NCBI GenBank assembly: GCA_003024985.2
Contig: PXIH01S0036431.1
DNA from: Euperipatoides rowelli
Taxonomy: Eukaryota; Onychophora; Udeonychophora; Euonychophora; Peripatopsidae
DNA length: 13,802 bases
Direction: 5' to 3' (one strand)
Shown: positions 1 through 8,210 of the stretch, one piece after another
How the letters are laid out: the number at the start of each line of letters is the position of its first letter
How positions within the stretch are numbered: the first letter of the stretch is position 1
Program-made: the position numbers and the translations under genes
The notes under the pieces: generated by a model
What the model saw: the letters and a program-made list of their open reading frames with translations, nothing else
The model's database searches: none
What the model was told of the DNA's origin: nothing

Positions 1-9
1 TTTTTGAGC

Positions 10-70
10 TGACCTTTGACCTACTTAAACCGGAACCGGAAGTGACGTCATACCGGAAACCGGAAGTGAG
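10..70. promoter_or_regulatory. Cluster of DR1, ETS and CRE-like sites
   Basis: Bases 10-22 (TGACCTTTGACCT) are the exact reverse complement of the consensus nuclear-receptor DR1 site AGGTCAAAGGTCA. They are followed by four CCGGAA ETS-type cores at 30-35, 36-41, 53-58 and 60-65. Bases 35-51 (ACCGGAAGTGACGTCAT) fuse an ETS site to a full palindromic CRE (TGACGTCA, 43-50). The ACCGGAA..CCGGAAGTGA block occurs twice in tandem (28-51 and 52-69), the second copy without the CRE. These motifs are visible in the sequence. That they act as an enhancer or promoter is inference: no gene is recognisable downstream, and the block could belong to a repeat cut by the window edge. Confidence 0.4.
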
Positions 71-613
71 CCAGAACCGCCATATATCTACTACTCAACA
101 TTAACAAGCATACTGAAGCTCATACGGTGTAAGTGCACTGGTGACTGCTTGACCCTAAGGTGCACATATGGAGAATGTATGGGGGTCAATTGTGCTAATT
201 GTGAACAATTATTGGATCAGGACACCTCTTAAAACTGCTGTACATACAATTCATGCTTTTAAAAATCTTATTGTATTTTGTGTTCAACTATCCCTTATGT
301 TGTTTACACTTTCATTTATAGTAATTAATGTTGAACTAAAGTGTTTTTATTAAATTACAGAAAAGAATATTACTATTAAATTAAGATAAACATTTGCTAT
401 TGATAATTATTCCCATTACAAAACTTCAAAGACCTACAAAAAAATTTCCCATGAAGGAATTTTGGTGGTGTATTTTGTGTTAAATGTTCCATACACCATA
501 CCTATAGGTTTGATGCAAAAAAAGTTTTTGTTGAAATTATTTCAAGGTTAGGCCTCTTGTTGCCTGGACTATAATGTCTCCAATATTGATACCTTGCTTC
601 TGTTGCTGATGTT
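71..613. other. Unassigned AT-rich sequence
   Basis: I recognise no gene, RNA or repeat here. A 61-codon open frame on the plus strand (168-353) has a hydrophobic, low-complexity translation with no motif I know, and is best read as a chance ORF. The stretch 540-613 may be 3' untranslated sequence of the LINE tail at 614-830, but no poly(A) tract or target-site duplication marks an end. Confidence 0.5.
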
Positions 614-830
614 CTATGCTTTATGTCTGTGGTGTATACAGAACTGCACTATTTCTGTATACACCACAGGACATTCATAAGAGAGGTGTCCCCATGTCTC
701 TTGATACTTTTGACAAAAAAGACAGAGTGTCTGTTGCCTCCTAAGTATTCCAGTTTTCTCCAATCTATCTAATGTAGGCAATATTCCAAACATATATTTA
801 TAAGAAAAATTAGCCAATGTATCTGTTATA
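614..830 (-). pseudogene. C-terminal tail of a LINE ORF2, probably the severed 3' end of copy A
   Basis: The minus-strand frame from about 830 to 614 translates to a typical LINE ORF2 C-terminus: a short F.YKYMFGILPT..RLEKTGIL block, then CLFC followed by ETWGHLSYEC, a Cys-x2-Cys...His-x4-Cys knuckle-like motif. Copy B has the matching element (CPLGC...GHLFWEC, near 9510-9570). The fragment begins at the left border of the inverted-repeat element (831) and points the same way as copy A, which lacks this domain. It is therefore most simply the 3' end of copy A displaced by that insertion. The last codons run into a perfect hairpin (627-669), so the true protein end is probably lost. An independent LINE fragment is the alternative. 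Confidence 0.7.
627..669. repeat. Perfect 17-bp inverted repeat (hairpin)
   Basis: CTGTGGTGTATACAGAA (627-643) is repeated as its exact reverse complement at 653-669, with a 9-nt loop between. Outside the arms, ATGT (623-626) pairs again with ACAT (671-674) across a one-base bulge. The hairpin sits at the end of the LINE ORF2 tail and turns its reading frame back on itself. This is the signature expected from an intrastrand template switch; a functional structured 3' end is a less likely alternative. Confidence 0.85.
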
Positions 831-1480
831 GACTAGGCCCAGAATAGAAAAAGACCTCTAGAAAAGTTGTATTCGGCATTTCTTGTTTATTTTGGGAACA
901 TAACTTTTTTTAAATGAAAAAAAAAAACACACGTTGATTTCAAAAATCCATTTCCCACTTTCATTTCTTTACCGTATGGCCGCCATCTTAAAAAAAATGG
1001 CATTGATTAGTCGTTTTCTTTAATTATCTTGTAAACTGTGTGCCCTATGGCAAAAATGAACTGAACTAATCTAAAGATCATACAATTTTACACAAATTTG
1101 GTCAGATTCATTATTTTCATAAAACCAACGGTTTGTGAGATAATCACTTTACAATCATTGGGACGATTTTCAAAAATGACTGGTTGTCTTGTTTTTCTTA
1201 ACCGTATGGCACCGACTAGTGATTTTTTTCTAAATTATCTCTGAAAACAGTGTGACCTATGGAAAAAATGAACTGAACTAAATTAAATATAAAAGTTTAC
1301 ACCAATTTGGTCCTATTCGTTATTTTCTTAAAGCCAACAGTTTGTGAGATAATCATTTCAGAATCATAGAGACGATTTTCAAAGATGACTAGTTGCCTTT
1401 TATTTCTGAGATTTACAGTCATTGTTTTACTAATTTATGTCATCTTACAAAATAAATTGTTATAAAGAAACTAGTTTTTA
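831..1480 (+). repeat. Left inverted arm of the foldback-like element
   Basis: The arm contains a terminal module (831 to about 1010) and two tandem subunits, ending in ACTAGTTT at 1470-1477. Read as reverse complement it matches the right arm over distinctive blocks: AAAGTTATGTTCCC.AAAATAAACA, ACCGTATGGCC with its GCCATCTT partner, TTTTGCCATAGGG, ACAAACCGTTGGTTTTATGAAAATAATGAAT, GAAAATCGTCCC, and GTAAATCTCAGAAA. By eye, identity is roughly four bases in five. Confidence 0.8.
971..1410 (+). repeat. Two tandem subunits of about 230 bp in the left arm
   Basis: ACCGTATGGC occurs at 971-980 and again at 1201-1210, and sequence after each runs in parallel. Shared blocks include AATTATCT, CCTATGG.AAAAATGAACTGAACTAA, AATTTGGTC, TTTGTGAGATAATCA and GACGATTTTCAAA. 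The second unit lacks about 20 bases (the GCCGCCATCTT..ATGG segment) just after the shared start. The period is 230 bp. Confidence 0.75.
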
Positions 1481-1511
1481 AGCCCATTAATGTTTCTGTA
1501 TAAAATGGGCT
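1481..1511. repeat. Short hairpin
   Basis: AGCCCATT (1481-1488) and AATGGGCT (1504-1511) form an 8-bp stem with a 15-nt loop, immediately inside the left arm. It may mark the inner edge of the arm or be chance. Confidence 0.4.
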
Positions 1512-2246
1512 CTATTTTTTTGTTTTTAATATCTTTATTTTTTTCTTGCCTTAAGGCCCATTGTTGAATTAATATTTACTTGTCTACAAAGCCCTTGGTT
1601 TAGTTTTTTTACTCAGATTCCAGATCGTGGTCTTCATTTTTTACTTGCCTTCTAGTCTATAGTTTTGCAATGCAAAATGGAAAAATAGTATTTTTTATCA
1701 ACAACATATTGACGAAACATCGTAAATCAAAACGACTCAAATTGAGGCTGTAGTGAATTTGCAAATAATTGATTAAAGTTCTTGAGATGAAGAATAACCG
1801 GATATTTTTTATGGTTATGCAAAGCTGGCTTGGTTTGGGTGGTATGCTTCAGCTAGTAATCTCCAATTACTAGCCCTTGACTTGTAACTTAAAAGGAAAA
1901 ACAGTTGTTAGGAGGGGACAGGGATATTGTGGGTGTCTTTGTCTTGGTGTAGTTTACATGTTGACTGTAACTAAAACTATTGTTGTTTGAGGAGGCTAAC
2001 TGCATAGATATTAATAGCCCTTACAATTATTAATCAAGCCAGCATCTCCTAGTGCCAAATTTAAATTTATATAATTATTTCAATTGCTTTAATATAAGGT
2101 GATGGAGAGCTTAAGTCTCATTGCTGGTGCAGTTTTGTTGGAAGAGGTCTTCTACAAGAATTTCTGTATTACTTAGGGGTAAGACAATTTGGAGAAGAAT
2201 GATGAATTCCAGGATAAAATATTGAGGGTATGTTATTAGAAGATAG
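1512..2246. other. Unassigned interior of the foldback-like element
   Basis: I see no gene. The one clear structure is a perfect 9-bp hairpin at 1852-1874 (GCTAGTAAT, 5-nt loop, ATTACTAGC). Confidence 0.4.
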
Positions 2247-2435
2247 TCTTGTCATATTCTTCAGGTGGCGAGAATAATTTGTTCTACTAGGTTTAAAGTA
2301 GGCAGACCTTGCTTTACATGGAAGGTTTTTGTTCAAGATGATATGACAAGAAGTGGCATTCCTTTAGCTATGTGGGAGGAGGCTGCCAAAAGTAAGAACA
2401 TCTTGAGGAAATTGGCCAGCAGTATAAACTTTTGA
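2247..2435 (+). pseudogene. Fragment resembling a LINE-type C-terminal GRP...TW tail
   Basis: An open plus-strand frame, between a TAG at 2244-2246 and a TGA at 2433-2435, encodes about 62 residues. They include RFKVGRPCFTWKVFVQDDM (2289-2345), then a helical stretch with WEEAAKSKNILRKLA. The order GRP, x2, TW, x3-4, V, x, DDM, followed by an A-rich helix and basic residues, resembles the end of RTE-like and related LINE polyproteins (GRP..TW...V..D...G...A....WR.L). There is no ATG, and the upstream RT is not visible. It lies inside the inverted-repeat element, on the strand opposite to copies A and B, so it would be a third, unrelated LINE relic. The call rests on one motif and is tentative. 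Confidence 0.35.
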
Positions 2436-3044
2436 TTTGAAGATTTTTTCAGAGGATGAACAAGGTTGGGATTTGAATTTTGGATGGCAGGGGTAAGTAC
2501 TTAATATTTATATCTGGATTCTAGTGTGGGATGTCATGGCATGATTTCCTGGCATTAGTGTACTCTATTCTCTTCAAGTCATGAATCTCACATGGTTTAC
2601 CTACTGCCATTACACTAAGGTATAGGTCACCTAACAGCTGCTGTGTAGAGTTAGATTCCGATTTTTTCCAGTCTGTAGTCTTCAATATGTAGGCCTACTT
2701 CCTCCAAGCCTGTTGCCTTTGTTTGCATTTGCCTTGCCCCATTGTTTCTAATAGTTTGAAAATTAGATGTTTTGATTTATGTACTCCTTGTCTTTCCCTT
2801 TCATTCAATTTTTAAAATCATTTACCACAGTTATAGACAGATATATTCCAATTATTTGTACAAAATTTCAAGTAATTTGATTATTCTTTCAAGGAAATAA
2901 CCAAATATTTATTTTTTCCTATCTCAGTGTAATTAGTATTTGATAATAAGAAATAGGACCTTTTCAGAAATTGTGACTTTTACATCAATTTCTGATTATT
3001 GAGGGTTAACTGGTTTTTATGAATGACAATAGGGTGCTATGAAA
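2436..3044. other. Unassigned interior of the foldback-like element
   Basis: I see no coding region, RNA gene or repeat that I can support. The stretch is AT-rich with all frames closed at short intervals. Confidence 0.4.
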
Positions 3045-3306
3045 ATCAATGTTCCCAAGCTGAATTCTTTAATTTAAATTCAGCTCATTTTTGCCATGGG
3101 TGCACACTTTACAAAATAATTAAGGAAAACCACTAATCGGTGCCATTTTTTCAAGATGGTGGCCATACTGCCAAGAGACAAAATAGGGAACTTGGATTTT
3201 TGAAATCAGCTGTTTTTTTTTTAATTTAAAAAAGTTATGTTCTCCAAAATAAACAATAAATTCCAAATACAACTTTTTTAGAAATATTTTTCAATTCTGG
3301 GCCTAG
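3045..3306 (-). repeat. Extra partial copy of the terminal module (inverted)
   Basis: Ending in CTGGGCCTAG (3297-3306), the exact reverse complement of CTAGGCCCAG at 833-842, this block matches the left arm from its tip to about position 1080. It is closer to the left tip than the outer right arm is: GTTATGTTC, AAAATAAACAA, AAATACAACTTTT and TTCTGGGCCTAG are all kept. At its inner end a local hairpin, GCTGAATT (3059-3066) with AATTCAGC (3077-3084), interrupts the match. Confidence 0.75.
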
Positions 3307-3357
3307 GGCTTGAAGGTAAGAAAAAAAAAAGGAAATTAAAAAATAAAAGGAATTAGA

Positions 3358-3781
3358 AACAACTAGTTTTTTTATACCATTTTATACCATAACATGACAA
3401 ATTAGTGAAACAATGGATGTAAATCTCAGAAAAACAAGAAAACCAGTCATTTTTGAAAATCGTCCCTATGATTCTAATGTGATTATCTCACAAACCGTTG
3501 GTTTTATGAAAATAATGAATAGGATCAAATTTGTGTAAAATTTTATGTTCTTTAATTTAGTTTGTTTGATTTTTGCCATAGGGCGCATGGTTTTAGAGAT
3601 AATTTTAGAAAACCACTAATCGACGCCATTTTTTCAAGATGGTGGCCATACGGTCAAGAGATGAAAGTAGGAACTTGTTTTTTTTTTAAATCAGCATGTG
3701 TTTTTCATTTAGAAAAGTTATGTTCCCCAAAATAAACAGAAAATGACATGAATGTCACAAATTCAGGCAGGAGGTCTAGTC
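3358..3781 (-). repeat. Right inverted arm of the foldback-like element
   Basis: This arm runs ACTAGTTT, GTAAATCTCAGAAA, GAAAATCGTCCC, ACAAACCGTTGGTTTTATGAA, TTTTTGCCATAGGG, AAGATGGTGGCCATACGG, GTTATGTTCCCCAAAATAAACA and ends in CTAGTC, mirroring the left arm. It holds one subunit where the left arm holds two. Its outermost 50 bases have diverged most from the left tip. Confidence 0.8.
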
Positions 3782-5260
3782 TATTAATTTCAAAGGCCTT
3801 AAAATTTTAAAATTCACTAGTTTATTTCTATAGCCTTATATATTTCAGATTGCATTATTTGTTCCAAAAAAACATTCTTATACATAATGTATGGCCAATC
3901 TTGACCAAATCCATCACCTTTTCAGTACATTTTGCCCAACCCTTAAACAACCTATCCTTTATATTTACTGACAACCCAAACAACTTGTCCATCCCCTCAC
4001 ATTTTGCATCATTTTTGACATCATATTACTTAGCACAGTTTTATTTAAAACCTTTAAATTCATCAAACCTAATCATCCTTTATTTTGAGGAAGACATGCC
4101 TTGAATATATTCATAATTTTATGTCTTCCAAATATGGCTTCAGATAACTTTCTATTTACTTCCTTTAAAAACTTTTCACTAAAAGGTAAATAATAAATCA
4201 GACGTGGTATTACCAGTATATTTATTAACTTCACCCTCTCACACCAATCTTTGGAAGCCTCCCCTATCTTCAACAACTTAGTTTCTATATTTTTCATTTC
4301 TTCATTTATCACAGTTATTTGCAAATATTTTTCATCAACATTTTATTGGAAACCTTAACCCTAGTATTTTTTTCCAGTGATGCATTTGTATTTTTAAAAG
4401 GAATAATTCTAGACCTCCTTATATCATAAGCAAATGATTTTTTTCTCATGATTTTAGATCCTGTCAATACTTTAAATTCTCTCAGTATCCTATAAACCTC
4501 ATCCACCTCTCTTCTACTAATCACAAAGAAAGATCATCAATATATGAGACACATTTTAATTGTCTCAGCTTTACATATAAAAACACTCCCCCTATTCTTG
4601 ACTCCACCTTCTTAATCAAATCAACTAAATATGTTGAGTACAAACACAAATATAAAGGAGACCCCTGTAACAACGAATGCTCTAATGGAATAAAATTGGC
4701 ATACACTTTATTATTTAGTAATGCTATTTTCTTATTCTTTATTAATATTACTATCATTCTAGTTGTACGATTTCTTCCTAAGTATTTATAAATCAAATAT
4801 TCCTTATATTTTATATTAGTGAGGTCAAAAGGCCTCTGCATATCAATTCTGATTAAAATTACTTCTTTTCTTGTTTTTACATCAAATAAATTAAAAGCCA
4901 TATGATATTCCACCAGAGCGTTCTGAATTGTTCTTCACTTCACTCCAAGGACATTCTTTGGGAGTATCTGATCAATCAACACTGTGATCCTATTCAATAA
5001 TACTGTTTGTATGATTTTTATATCATGATTCATTAGAGCAATCGGTCTGTAATTACCCACCTCAGTATCTTTATCCCCCACATTTATTCCTTTTGGAATT
5101 ATTTTAATAAACACTTTATTAAAGTGTGTTACGACACATGAGAGTTTGTTTCATACACCAATATAACATTGTACCCCCCCCCCCTGCCATCAATGTTTTT
5201 ATAATTAATCCTAACATACCTTTATAGAACTTAATTGTCAATCCGCCTGGACCAGTCTGG
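3782..5260 (-). pseudogene. LINE copy A ORF2, reverse transcriptase and thumb
   Basis: This is the RNA-templated DNA polymerase part of ORF2. In order on the minus strand: GPGGLTIKFYKG (5242-5253 for GPGG), IIPKG..VGNYRPIAL (NYRPI at 5040-5054), motif A IDMQRPFD (Asp at 4842-4844), motif B LLQGSPLY (4650-4667), and motif C YIDD (4533-4544) with both catalytic aspartates present. A frame change follows directly after YIDDLSL at 4524, and another near 4324. The thumb (WCERVKLINILVIPRLIYYLP, about 4245-4190) leads to LPQNKG, then a TGA at 4073-4075 replaces the second Gly of the usual GGLGL, and LGLMNL continues in frame. An 11-base C run (5174-5184) sits in the finger region. The protein cannot be made; the catalytic residues survive. 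Confidence 0.88.
5174..5184. repeat. Homopolymer run of 11 C
   Basis: Eleven consecutive C bases lie within copy A ORF2, between the FYKG block and the IIPKG block. The run coincides with a frame change, so slippage or a base-count error here could account for part of the break. Confidence 0.8.
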
Positions 5261-5269
5261 AGAGGATTT

Positions 5270-6014
5270 TTTTTTATCTTTTTAATTACTTAAAAAAAAG
5301 AAGTTGAAGGTCTTTTTAAAAACTTCATCAACTTCTACTTGAGCTATTTTTTTATTCAATAACTCTTGAGTTGAGTTCTCTAATATTATTACATTATCCC
5401 TCGACTTAAAATATTTCATATTCTTCTGAGGAAAAAAGGATGCAGAATGTACATTTTGACTTATTTTCTGCTCCAATATATTCATATGAAACTCCTGAAC
5501 TTTTTGAACTATCGTTGTATCCTTTATGTATATTTTATCATCCATCTTAAGAGCAAAGACATTAGCCATTCTTTTCTCAGACCTTAACCACTTATACAAT
5601 ATAGAATTTGAGGCGTTTGCTGTTAAATATATTTTTTAATTAGTTTATTTTTGACCCATTTTTGATTAATTGTCCTCAGATACTCAAGTTTTGCTTTAAG
5701 TTCTAAAACTTCTATCTGATTATTCCCTCTGTTAACTACCTGATTCAATTGAATTTGAGTATCTTGAATTAACTTGCTTATATTTTTTTATTAGTTAATT
5801 GAATTTGAACTGCTTCTTCATAAACCAACTGTTTTAACATTACCCATACAACATTTCTTCTATACCTAATCAACTTCTCACTAAACCAAAATTCTTTTTT
5901 TTTTTTTTTTTTGAAAACCAATAACATTTTTTACATCCCATTTTGGGATTAATCCTCTTATTGCCAAAGTAACTCTTTGTCTATATTCATATATTAAACA
6001 TATTTTAACATTAT
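5270..6014 (-). pseudogene. LINE copy A ORF2, linker between endonuclease and RT
   Basis: The longest open piece (5599-5282) encodes WLRSEKRMANVFALKMDDKIY, then IVQKVQEFHMNILEQ, the region that usually lies just before the RT fingers (a W...E....F..L block followed by a helix ending in a Y..L-like element). Copy B has the counterpart near 11130-11240 (SNIHVLKIGQTLFVNDFDIVRNAQ). Upstream, KLEYLRTINQKWVKNKL and ERQ/EAVQIQLT blocks look like the charged helical linker. A run of 18 T at 5895-5912 (lysine codons on the minus strand) and several stops interrupt it. Confidence 0.7.
5895..5912. repeat. Homopolymer run of 18 T
   Basis: Eighteen consecutive T bases (poly-A on the LINE strand) lie inside the ORF2 linker of copy A. 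This is probably slippage expansion of a lysine-codon stretch, not a retroposition tail, since element sequence continues on both sides. Confidence 0.7.
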
Positions 6015-6690
6015 ATGATCTGTAAAAGCACAGGCTTCAAAGTTCAACTCAAATTGTCTCTCCAAACTACTTGATGATAATATTCTCTCCAATCTATTGG
6101 CCACACCATTTACATCAAATCTTGTATTATTATCCTTTCCTAACAGATAAGCAATGTCAATCAAACCATTCCTTGTTGAAAAACCTTGAAGCTTCCCTAC
6201 TTCGTCAGATTATTTACATTTAAATCACCAACTAGTAAAAGTTACAATTTTCATTTGAGTTTATCAACTGCTGGAATTTTATATAATACAATTTTCTCTG
6301 CTGCAATATTATCTGAAAATGACAATTTATTAACAAAAATTTAGAAAAACCATCTCTCCAGAATGGCCATCAACTCATTATCAATTTTAATTATTTTTTC
6401 AACCCTTGTGTTATGTATCAGTCAATTTTAATTATTTTTTCAACCCTTGTGTTATGTACCAGTAACGCAAGCCCCATTTTACAGGCTCCAGCTCTGGACC
6501 CAATTACCATATAAATTGGTTTGGCTACCCTCCAATAATTTCTGTCATCTCCCAATCTCAGTTTTGTTTCCTGTATTCAAACGAAAATCCAACGTAACAA
6601 TTTTGTTAACAGATAATTAGCTTTTTTAATATTGTATATCCCTCTAACATTGAGGGATTTAACTACAAAACTTATTTTTTCCATGTTCAT
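6015..6690 (-). pseudogene. LINE copy A ORF2, APE-type endonuclease domain
   Basis: ORF2 begins at ATG 6690-6688, with a second in-frame ATG at 6684. The domain nicks the target DNA to prime reverse transcription. Visible motifs, in order: FVVKSLNVRGIYNIKKANYL (start of the fold), IQET with the metal-binding Glu at 6568-6570, GSRAGA.KMGLALLVHNT, VGDLN with catalytic Asp and Asn (GDLN at 6218-6229), STRNGLIDIAYLL, ANRLERIL, and TDHIMLK with the catalytic Asp-His pair (6015-6023). A TGA sits two codons before the catalytic Glu (6577-6579), a TAG follows GDLNVNNLTK, and a 41-bp tandem duplication (6381-6462) shifts the frame. All catalytic motifs are still legible, which points to decay after an active past. 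Confidence 0.88.
6381..6462. repeat. 41-bp tandem duplication
   Basis: TCAATTTTAATTATTTTTTC...TATCAG (6381-6421) is repeated immediately at 6422-6462 with a single T-to-C difference. Because 41 is not a multiple of three, it breaks the endonuclease frame of copy A. The near-identity means it arose later than most other damage. Confidence 0.9.
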
Positions 6691-6840
6691 AACACTTTTT
6701 TTAAAATATTACAAATAAACACTCTAACAAAACCAATCGGAAAAACTTTTCTTGATAAAACAAAGCAATTTCGACTTTTTCTTAAATAAACTATAAAAAT
6801 ATTTTTACAACAATCATAAGTCCAATAATCAAAATTATCA

Positions 6841-8210
6841 ACTGAACAATATGTCGCCATTTTCATGTGTTTCGTTTTTAACTAATACAAATTCAAAAAG
6901 GAAAACTACTGCTATATTATCATTTGGTTTCACAATACCAATTTTCCTTTGCATTTTAGAGTCAGCACTATCTTCCTTTCCCTTTTTATGTTTATGAGGT
7001 CTATATTTTCTCTACTTAGACTGCTTTCCTTTCCCTGAATTTTCTATGTTACCCTACCACTATTCTTAGTTTCCATTCTCTCACCAGAATCATAAACGAC
7101 TGAAGTCAGCCTCGTTATCATTCAAGTCTTCGTTACTATCCAAAAATAAAGACTGTCCCTGCCTCTGAAGTTTTTGTTTACCTGCTACCTCATCTTGCAA
7201 TATTTTATTATCACTGCCGCTGTCAAATTTATCATTTTGAGGCTGTGAATAAAGATTTTCTGAGTAGATGTTTTTTTCCATTTCAATTTTTTCATTTTCC
7301 TTTTTCTCATTTCTAAAAGCATCAGCCTAAGTTTTAGATAGCCTACTCCCTCACAATGCAAATGTTCTCCACTATTAAATTTTCTGCATTTTTTACAATA
7401 CTTTTTACCACAATCGCTTGATCTGTGACCAATTTCTTTGCAGTTTAAACAAAGTGGTTCCCTTCCTGCTATCACCAATAACACAGAGAAACCTTTCAGC
7501 TTTAAGATATGAGGAATATCCTCTACTGCAACATTATTTTTTGGTATAGCTTTTATGTTTAACACACTTGTATTAAACACTGTTGCATCTTTCATAGTCA
7601 CAGTTTCATTTTTTTAGCTCAAATACATGAACAAAAATCCTTCAAAGCTAATAATAAATCTTCATTTCTCTTGGATTGAGGCATCCAATGAACTCATATG
7701 GAAATGATGTTATAAACAGAGCCCCAATTTGCTGGCATAATGTAGTAATGTTACAAGTTAAAAAAAAAATTCCAACTTTACTTACACTCCTCAGAGACAA
7801 CATCTATACCCAGATATTTCGAATTACGAGGAAAATATATCCTTACATCATTCTGCTTTCCGATTATGTTCCACTATTCTCTCCATGACTGCTTCTAAAT
7901 CTATTTTAACAACCTTCTTCTCATGATACACTGTGAATAGAAAACGAGTCTTCATATAGATTGCTTTAGCCTAAAGATTAAATCCCAAAACTTCAAGGAC
8001 TTTATAAATTTTTTTATACTTTTCTGTATATCCTTCTCCGTTTTGCACTTTTTCTACATAATTTTTAATATCTTCAAGAAGATTATTATGCCAGTTAGGT
8101 ACATAATAATTGTAACAAACCGCTGAGGTGACTGCTTTCGCTGCCATCTTAACCAGAAATCCATTTAATGTCTTTATATTATATTCCACTATTGAGTCAG
8201 ACGGTAGCAC
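6841..8210 (-). pseudogene. LINE copy A ORF1, zinc-knuckle (gag-like) protein
   Basis: ORF1 of such LINEs binds the element RNA in the particle. The first visible frame (8210-7971; no reliable start codon, the open frame opens at a GTG) runs through a TAG at 7971-7973 into KTRFLFTVYHEKKVV. After a frameshift, IYFPRNSKYLGIDVVSEE follows (about 7835-7780). A second frame (7601-7185) carries VEDIPHILKLKGF, AGREP, and a complete CCHC knuckle CLNCKEIGHRSSDC (7410-7451), then a second Cys/His cluster C..C...H.HC (7353-7397). An acidic, Ser/Asp-rich tail (7230-7090) and a basic KHKKGK segment close it, ending at a TGA near 6841. Every block except the basic end has a counterpart in copy B. Confidence 0.78.

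Larger units (their letters stand above)
831..3781. mobile_element. Foldback-like element with long modular inverted repeats
   Basis: The outer ends are reverse complements: ATAGACTAG at 828-836 and CTAGTCTAT at 3776-3784. Homology then continues inward in inverted orientation for several hundred bases (left arm 831-1480, right arm about 3358-3781), with an extra partial copy of the terminal module at about 3045-3306. If the flanking TA at 829-830 and 3782-3783 is the target duplication, the element is 2951 bp, but other short duplications are possible. I see no transposase. Long terminal inverted repeats built from internal subrepeats are known from foldback elements; a non-autonomous DNA transposon (MITE relative) is the other reading. 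It lies between the 3' tail and the rest of LINE copy A. Confidence 0.65.
3782..8210 (-). mobile_element. LINE copy A, L1/Tx1-like, two ORFs, degenerate
   Basis: Reading down the minus strand: ORF1 with a zinc knuckle (about 8210-6841), then ORF2 with an APE-type endonuclease (6690-6015), a linker, an RT with its thumb (5260 to about 4070), and further ORF2 sequence to the border at 3782. Adding the tail at 614-830 gives an ORF2 of about 3.1 kb, a usual size for this kind of element. Frameshifts and stops occur in every domain. The order matches copy B block for block. The 5' end is not defined: no leader shared with copy B and no target-site duplication could be found by eye. Confidence 0.85.

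Noticed and set aside
168-353. 61-codon plus-strand ORF as a small gene
   Set aside because: It has no recognisable motif, signal or homologous partner in the window, and its hydrophobic AT-rich composition is what chance ORFs look like here.
831-3781. CRISPR array or satellite array reading of the arm repeats
   Set aside because: The repeats are long, diverged and inverted relative to each other, without uniform spacers.
3850-4104. 84-codon plus-strand ORF
   Set aside because: It is the antisense of the LINE copy A thumb region, whose minus-strand reading carries the LPQNKG and LGLMNL motifs.
5895-5912. 18-T run as the poly(A) tail of a separate retroposed copy
   Set aside because: LINE linker sequence in the same orientation continues on both sides, and no insertion boundary or flanking duplication is visible.
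7676-7888. 70-codon plus-strand ORF
   Set aside because: It is antisense to ORF1 of copy A, including the IYFPRN block that copy B confirms on the minus strand.
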